The position numbers and the translations under genes were made by a program. Under the pieces are notes generated by a model. That model searched no databases. It was not told the DNA's origin and saw nothing but the letters and a program-made list of their open reading frames with translations. 10,714 nucleotides of DNA from Elusimicrobia bacterium RIFCSPLOWO2_01_FULL_64_13 (GTDB lineage Bacteria > Elusimicrobiota > Elusimicrobia > 2-02-FULL-39-32): contig MGUT01000018.1 of the NCBI GenBank assembly GCA_001800095.1, positions 1 through 10,714 on the forward strand, in the 5' to 3' direction. Shown piece by piece: positions 6,326-10,714 of this stretch; position 1 is the stretch's first letter, and each line of letters opens with the position of its first letter.

Positions 6326-7205
6326 CTCCCGTCCCGGAAAGGCGTCCAAGTTCCTGTGCGTCCTCGTCACGGGAATATCCGGAGCGGGAAAGAGCCAGGC
6401 CATCAAGTGCCTGGAGGACTTCGGTTTTTTCTGCGTGGACAATCTCCCGGCGCCGCTCATCCCCAAATTCGCGGACCTCATGGTCACTTCGGGGGACTCC
6501 ATGAGGAAGGTGGCCCTGGGCATCGACGTCCGGGAGGGCAGATTCTTCAAGGGCCTCTCAAGGGTCCTGGGGGAGTTCCGCTCCAGGAACATCAGCGCCC
6601 TGATCCTCTTTTTCGACGCGAACGACGCCACGCTCCTGCGCCGCTACTCCGAGACCCGCCGGAAGCACCCCCTGGGCAAAGGGGTCCTCGAGGGCATCCG
6701 CAAGGAGCGCAAAAGGCTCGCGGAATTCCGGGCCAAGGCCGATCGCGTCATCGAGACCAGCCAGCTGACCCTCTCGGACCTGAAGGAGATGGTGGCCAGC
6801 TCCCTCCCCACCGCCCTCGACCGCACCCTGCACACCACGATCTACTCCTTCGGCTACAAATACGGGCTCCCGCCGGACGCGGACCTCGTCTGGGACGTCC
6901 GCTTCCTCCCCAACCCGAACTACGTTCCCTCCCTCCATTCCAAGACCGGGCTGTCGAAGGCGGTGCGCCGCTACGTGCTCATCCGCCCCGACTCGAAGCG
7001 GTTCCTTCCCAAATTCTTTTCCCTGGTGCTCCAGTGCCTTCCGCAATACATCCGTGAAGGCAAGTCGCATTTCACCATCGCCATCGGCTGCACGGGCGGG
7101 AAACACCGCTCGGTCACGATCGCGATGGAGCTGGCCAGATTCCTGAAGAAGCGCGGCTACCCCGTGTCGATCCACCACCGCGACATGGACCATTCCGGAC
7201 TCTGA
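6297..7205 (+). CDS. rapZ: RNase adapter / nucleotide-binding protein RapZ (YvcJ/YhbJ family)
   Basis: RapZ is a P-loop protein. In E. coli it senses glucosamine-6-phosphate and directs RNase E to the GlmZ sRNA, controlling GlmS and thus amino-sugar supply for cell wall and LPS. Elsewhere (for example YvcJ) the role is less clear. The 302-residue product has Walker A GISGAGKS (26-33), VDNLPAPLIPKF, the GIDVREGRF segment, the RYSETRRKHPL block (116-126), and the conserved C-terminal domain with FGYKYGLPPDADLVWDVRFLPNPNYV-type sequence (185-210) and GCTGGKHRSV (264-273). About 18 residues before the first beta strand form an extension unlike the short N-terminus of typical family members. No other in-frame start is available, so ATG 6297 (weak AAGGAC upstream) is used. 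The GlmZ RNA is enterobacterial, so its RNA target here, if any, is unknown. Confidence 0.96.
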   Translation: MAAPRTAGDSSRPGKASKFLCVLVTGISGAGKSQAIKCLEDFGFFCVDNLPAPLIPKFADLMVTSGDSMRKVALGIDVREGRFFKGLSRVLGEFRSRNISALILFFDANDATLLRRYSETRRKHPLGKGVLEGIRKERKRLAEFRAKADRVIETSQLTLSDLKEMVASSLPTALDRTLHTTIYSFGYKYGLPPDADLVWDVRFLPNPNYVPSLHSKTGLSKAVRRYVLIRPDSKRFLPKFFSLVLQCLPQYIREGKSHFTIAIGCTGGKHRSVTIAMELARFLKKRGYPVSIHHRDMDHSGL

Positions 7206-7208
7206 CGC

Positions 7209-7610
7209 ATGATCGGAATAACGGTGGCCGCCAACGGCGGCCTCGCGGAGGAATTGGCGGCCGCGGCCCTGCGGATCCTGGGACCGCAGGAATGCTTCTC
7301 GGCCGCCGGAATCAATCCGGGCTCGACCCTGCCGGAGGACGCTTCCCGGATCTCCGCGGCGGTCTCCGGCTTCGGCCCCGGCTGCGGGGAGCTCCTGATC
7401 CTGACCGATCTCCACGGCTCCACTCCCACCCACGCCGCTCTCGCTTTCGCCCAAGGCCGCGCGGGCCCGGTGGCCGTTCTATCCGGCGCGAACCTGGCCA
7501 TGGTGGTGTCCGCCCTCTCCCACCGGGACTCGCTCCCCCTCTCCAAACTCGCCGAAAAGGCCGCGCAGGACGCGAGAAGATCCATCCGCGCCGCTTCAAC
7601 GCAATTATGA
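7209..7610 (+). CDS. EIIA-Man-like PTS protein lacking the phosphorylation histidine
   Basis: This 133-residue protein has the EIIA fold of the mannose PTS family: an N-terminal MIGITVAANGGLAEEL strand-helix, LLILTDLHGSTPTHAA (62-77) with Asp67, and VLSGANLAMVV (90-100). In the family the loop after the first strand carries the phosphorylated His (THG or SHG, His10 in E. coli ManX). Here that residue is Asn9, codon AAC at 7233-7235. Asp67, which supports the histidine in ManX, is kept, and nearby His69 and His75 occur in the loop where Phe/Trp and Asn are usual. The protein is therefore probably not a normal phosphoryl carrier. It may be a regulatory pseudo-EIIA or use another residue. It lies between rapZ (3-base gap) and ptsH (4-base overlap), the usual place of the EIIA-Man gene in such clusters. 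No EIIB, EIIC or EIID partner is present. Confidence 0.88.
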   Translation: MIGITVAANGGLAEELAAAALRILGPQECFSAAGINPGSTLPEDASRISAAVSGFGPGCGELLILTDLHGSTPTHAALAFAQGRAGPVAVLSGANLAMVVSALSHRDSLPLSKLAEKAAQDARRSIRAASTQL

Positions 7611-7903
7611 TAGAATGTGAATTGAAGATCGAGAACCGCCTGGGCCTCCACGCCCGACCGGCTTCCCTTTTCGTCCGGACGACGAACCGATTCAAGTCCA
7701 AGATCCGCGTCATCAAAGACAACATGGAAGTCGACGGAAAGTCCATCATGGGGCTCCTGATGCTGGCCGCGCCCATGGGAACCGTCCTCAAGGTGATCGC
7801 GGACGGGGAGGACGAGGCGAACCTCGTGGAGACCCTCCGGAACCTCTTCGCCTCCAAATTCGGAGAGAACCACGAAGGCCCGGAAGCGAAAGCGAACCCA
7901 TGA
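7607..7903 (+). CDS. ptsH: Phosphocarrier protein HPr
   Basis: HPr carries phosphate from EI to EIIA proteins and is the substrate of HprK. The 98-residue product has the active-site motif GLHARPAS with His15 and the regulatory motif DGKSIMGLLML with Ser46. Both fall at their canonical numbers, which confirms the ATG at 7607. Family length is 85-90 residues, and the extra length is a polar C-terminal tail (about 87-98). The presence of Ser46 together with an intact hprK means dual phosphorylation is possible, as in Firmicutes and some Gram-negatives. Start and stop codons overlap the neighbours (ATGA at both ends), so translation is probably coupled from the EIIA-like gene through to ptsI. 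Confidence 0.98.
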   Translation: MIECELKIENRLGLHARPASLFVRTTNRFKSKIRVIKDNMEVDGKSIMGLLMLAAPMGTVLKVIADGEDEANLVETLRNLFASKFGENHEGPEAKANP

Positions 7904-9636
7904 CCACATCCATCCAGCACGGCATCGCCGCGTCAGCGGGAATCGGCATCGGCAAGGTCTTCCTCCTCCAGGAGGACGAGCTGATCGTCGTCCGCACGCC
8001 CACCCCCAAGGAGGACGTGAAAAAGGAGATCCTGCGCTTCCGCAAGGCCCTGGACAAGACCCGCAAGGGAATGGAGCACGACAAGGACGAGATGCTGCGG
8101 CTCCTGGGGAAAAGCCACGCGCGCCTCGCCGACGCCTACCTTCTGATCCTGGAAGACCCCATCCTCACCAAGGACGTCGAGCGCCTGATCGCCAAGGAGC
8201 TCGTCAACGCGGAATACGCCGTCCAGTCGTCGCTGGAGAAGGTCAGCCACGCTTTCGACATCCTCATCGACGAATATTTCCGGGAACGCAAGAACGACAT
8301 CCTCGAGGTCGGCAAGAAGCTCCTGCGCAACCTCCTGGGCATCGAGAAAAAGAACCTCGGAGAGATGACGGAAGAATCCATCGTCGTCGCCCACAACCTC
8401 CTGCCGTCGGACACGGTCTCCCTGAAGAACAACCTGGTCCGGGGCTTCGCCATCAATATCGGCGGCAAGACCAGCCACACGGCCCTCCTCGCCCAAGGCC
8501 TCGAGATCCCGGCGGTGGTGGGATTGAAGGACATCTCCGCCAAGGTCCGGCCCGGACAGATCATGATCGTGGACGGCTCCCAGGGGGTGGTCCTCGTGGA
8601 CCCCGAGCCCGCGGTCCTCCAGAACTACGTGCGCGAACGCGAGATCCTGCTCCGGGAATCCCAGGAGCTGACCAAGCTCAAGGACCTGCCGGCCCAGACC
8701 CTCGACGGCAAAAGGGTCGAGCTCTCGGCCAACATCGAAACGGCCGACGAGATCCCCGCCGTCATCTCCCACGGGGCCGAAGGCATCGGCCTCTTCCGGA
8801 CGGAATACCTTTTCACGAACCGCCCGGACCTCCCGGAGGAAGAGGAGCAGTTCCAGCAATACTCCCGCGTGGCCAAGCAGATGCTCCCCTACCCGACGCT
8901 CTTCCGCACGCTCGACATCGGCGGCGACAAGCTGGCCCCCTTCATCGAGGACTATACCCAGGAGCGCAACCCTTTTTTGGGCCTGCGGGCCCTGCGGTTC
9001 TGCCTGAAGAACCCCGAGATATTCCGGACCCAGCTGCGGGCGCTCCTGCGCGCCTCGGCCCACGGCAAGACCCGCATCATGTTCCCCATGGTCAGCGGCA
9101 TCGAGGACTTCCGGGAAGGCAAGAGGATCCTCGAGAGCGTGCGCGCGGAGCTCGTATCCGAAGGGGTCCCCATCGGAGACAAGATCGACATCGGCGCCAT
9201 GATCGAGGTGCCCTCCGCCGCCCTCACGGCGGACCTGATCGCGCAGGAGGCCGATTTCCTTTCCATCGGCACCAATGACCTCATCCAGTACACCCTGGCC
9301 GTGGACCGCGTCAACGAGAACGTGGCCTCCCTGTACGAGCCCATGCACCTGGCCATCCTGCGGCTCCTGCGCGCCGTGGTGGACTCGGCCCACGCCTGCG
9401 GCAAATGGGTGGGGATGTGCGGGGAGATGGCCGCGGACTCCAATTTCACCCAGCTCCTCCTGGGCCTCGGGATCGACGAGCTCTCCGTCGTGCCGTCCTC
9501 CATCCCCAGGATCAAAAAGACCATCCGCTCCACCGATCTCGCCGCGGCCAAGCGCTTCGCGCAGGAGATCCTTTCCACGACCGATTTCCGCGCCGTCCGG
9601 GAGATATTCAATCGAGCCAAGCTGAAGATCATCTAG
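7900..9636 (+). CDS. ptsI: Phosphoenolpyruvate-protein phosphotransferase (PTS enzyme I)
   Basis: Enzyme I autophosphorylates from phosphoenolpyruvate and passes the phosphate to HPr His15. The 578-residue product is full length (E. coli 575). The N-terminal HPr-binding and phosphohistidine domains cover about 1-240, with the active His193 in GGKTSHTALLAQ. The C-terminal TIM-barrel PEP domain follows with FRTEYLF (Arg300), DIGGDK (339-344), MIEVPSA, SIGTNDLIQYTLAVDR (455-470) and the catalytic Cys507 in GMCGEMA. There is no N-terminal GAF domain, so this is the sugar-type EI, not EINtr (PtsP), although it sits beside ptsN. The ATG at 7900 overlaps the ptsH stop. The TAG stop shares its last base with the GTG of lepA. 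Confidence 0.99.
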   Translation: MTTSIQHGIAASAGIGIGKVFLLQEDELIVVRTPTPKEDVKKEILRFRKALDKTRKGMEHDKDEMLRLLGKSHARLADAYLLILEDPILTKDVERLIAKELVNAEYAVQSSLEKVSHAFDILIDEYFRERKNDILEVGKKLLRNLLGIEKKNLGEMTEESIVVAHNLLPSDTVSLKNNLVRGFAINIGGKTSHTALLAQGLEIPAVVGLKDISAKVRPGQIMIVDGSQGVVLVDPEPAVLQNYVREREILLRESQELTKLKDLPAQTLDGKRVELSANIETADEIPAVISHGAEGIGLFRTEYLFTNRPDLPEEEEQFQQYSRVAKQMLPYPTLFRTLDIGGDKLAPFIEDYTQERNPFLGLRALRFCLKNPEIFRTQLRALLRASAHGKTRIMFPMVSGIEDFREGKRILESVRAELVSEGVPIGDKIDIGAMIEVPSAALTADLIAQEADFLSIGTNDLIQYTLAVDRVNENVASLYEPMHLAILRLLRAVVDSAHACGKWVGMCGEMAADSNFTQLLLGLGIDELSVVPSSIPRIKKTIRSTDLAAAKRFAQEILSTTDFRAVREIFNRAKLKII

Positions 9637-10714
9637 TGGCTGACGAGCCCCGCGACACCGGCCGGATCAGGAATTTCTCCATCATCGCCCACATCGACCA
9701 CGGGAAATCCACGCTCGCCGACCGCCTGCTCGAGGCCACGGGCACCATCGCCCTCCGGCAGATGCGCGAGCAGATCCTCGACGGCATGGAGCTGGAGCGG
9801 GAGCGGGGCATCACCATCAAGGCCAAGGCGGTGCGGATGCTCTACCAGTCTTACGTCCTCAACCTCATCGACACCCCCGGCCACGTGGATTTTTCCTACG
9901 AGGTCAGCCGGGCCCTGGCGGCCTGCGAAGGGGCGCTCCTCGTGGTGGACGCCTCCCAGGGAGTGGAGGCCCAGACCCTCGCCAACGCCCACCTCGCCCA
10001 GGAATCCGGCCTCACGCTCATCCCGGTCATCAACAAGATCGACCTCCCCCAAGCGGACCCGGCCGCCGCGGCCAAGCAGATCCGCGACATCCTGGAAGTG
10101 GAGGGCGAGCCGCTGTTGGTGAGCGCCAAGGAAGGGACCGGCGTCGATTCCGTCCTCAAGGCCGTGGTGGACCGGATCCCCCCGCCGGCATGCCCGGGAT
10201 CGGGGTCGTTGAGCGCCCTGGTTTTCGATTCGCTCTACGACCCCTACAAGGGCGTGGTCGTGTTCGTGCGGGTCTTCGACGGCGAGGTGTCGCGCGACCA
10301 GAACCTTCTGTTCCTCTCCAACGGGCTCGAGATCGCGGCGGAGGAGATCGGCTACCTCACTCCCAAGCCCGTTCCCTCGGAGAACATCCGGACCGGAGAG
10401 GTCGGCTACATCGTCACCGGCCTCAAGGACATCCACCAGATCACGGTCGGGGACACGGTCACCGGGAAGACCCGGCCCGCGACGAAAGCCCTCCAAGGGT
10501 ACCGGCCCACGAAACCTTTCGTCTTCGCCGGCTTCTATCCTCCCATCCCGTCCGAATACGGCAACCTCAAGAACGCCCTGGAGAAGCTCCACCTCCAGGA
10601 TTCGGCCTTCCAGTTCCAGCAGGAATCGAGCCAGGCCCTGGGCTTCGGCTACCGCTGCGGATTCCTGGGGCTCCTGCACCTGGAGATCCTCAAAGAAAGG
10701 GTGATGCGCGAGTT
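9636..10714 (+). CDS. lepA: Elongation factor 4 (LepA), N-terminal part
   Basis: LepA/EF-4 is a ribosome-bound translational GTPase implicated in back-translocation or in initiation and 30S biogenesis. The frame stays open to the window edge and shows 359 residues of about 600. The GTPase domain has G1 AHIDHGKST (18-26), G2 RGIT (57-60) in the ERERGITIKAK block typical of LepA, G3 DTPGH (79-83), G4 NKID (133-136) and G5 SAK (163-165). The beta-barrel domain II follows at about 190-290 (FDSLYDPYKGVVVFVR, GEVGYIVTGLKD). The start of domain III includes FVFAGFYPP and QALGFGYRCGFLGLLHLEIL, diagnostic for LepA over EF-G or BipA. The start is GTG at 9636, overlapping the ptsI TAG by one base, with no strong ribosome binding site, so it depends on ptsI translation or read-through. 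The C-terminal LepA-specific domain lies outside the window. Confidence 0.98.
   Translation, partial: MADEPRDTGRIRNFSIIAHIDHGKSTLADRLLEATGTIALRQMREQILDGMELERERGITIKAKAVRMLYQSYVLNLIDTPGHVDFSYEVSRALAACEGALLVVDASQGVEAQTLANAHLAQESGLTLIPVINKIDLPQADPAAAAKQIRDILEVEGEPLLVSAKEGTGVDSVLKAVVDRIPPPACPGSGSLSALVFDSLYDPYKGVVVFVRVFDGEVSRDQNLLFLSNGLEIAAEEIGYLTPKPVPSENIRTGEVGYIVTGLKDIHQITVGDTVTGKTRPATKALQGYRPTKPFVFAGFYPPIPSEYGNLKNALEKLHLQDSAFQFQQESSQALGFGYRCGFLGLLHLEILKERVMRE

Noticed and set aside
7606..7616. TATGAT/TAGAAT as a -10 box at the ptsH start
   Set aside because: There is no -35 match at proper spacing, and the hexamer coincides with the ptsH start codon. The genes there look translationally coupled.
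1..10714. Mobile elements, CRISPR, tRNA/rRNA, phage or defence genes
   Set aside because: None seen. The window is almost fully occupied by conserved housekeeping genes with uniform composition.

Overview
The window is a dense, single-strand run of housekeeping genes from a GC-rich, Gram-negative (LPS-bearing) bacterium. All genes lie on the + strand. Most neighbours overlap or are separated by a few bases, third codon positions are mostly G/C, and there is no sign of mobile DNA, RNA genes or CRISPR. Genes for the whole Kdo branch and the Lpt transport system show that the host makes lipopolysaccharide. The order kdsA-kdsD-kdsC-lptC-lptA-lptB-hpf-ptsN-hprK-rapZ-EIIA(Man)-ptsH-ptsI resembles the arrangement I recall from deltaproteobacteria such as Geobacter, but the rpoN gene often found between lptB and hpf is absent and lepA follows ptsI. 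I cannot assign a phylum. A deltaproteobacterial-type lineage, Omnitrophota or Elusimicrobiota would all be compatible.

Region 1 (1-4179) is the LPS module. It holds the C-terminal part of kdsA (Kdo-8-phosphate synthase), a small membrane zinc-ribbon protein of unknown role, kdsD (arabinose-5-phosphate isomerase), a single ORF joining KdsC (Kdo-8-P phosphatase) to LptC, then lptA and lptB. Together these make Kdo and supply the inner-membrane-facing and periplasmic parts of the LPS export bridge (LptF/G/D/E are not here).

Region 2 (about 4180-4235) is the only real intergenic gap. It carries a short weak hairpin and a near-perfect sigma70-type promoter (TTGACA, 17-bp spacer, TACAAT). The promoter lies so close to the hpf ATG that the mRNA should be nearly leaderless.

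Region 3 (4236-9636) is a ribosome-hibernation and regulatory-PTS module: long-form hpf, ptsN, hprK, rapZ, an EIIA-Man-like protein, ptsH and ptsI. HPr keeps both His15 and Ser46, so it can be phosphorylated by EI and by HprK. No sugar permease (EIIB/C/D) is present, so the system looks regulatory rather than a transporter. The EIIA-Man-like protein has Asn where the phosphorylated His should be.

Region 4 (9636-10714) is the first part of lepA (EF-4), whose GTG start shares one base with the ptsI stop codon. The main points for a second look are the KdsC-LptC fusion with its lipobox-like junction, the active-site His-to-Asn change in the EIIA, the leaderless hpf promoter, the uncharacterised zinc-ribbon protein inside the Kdo operon, and a striking ATA codon preference before TT-starting codons. 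I found no wholly new system.
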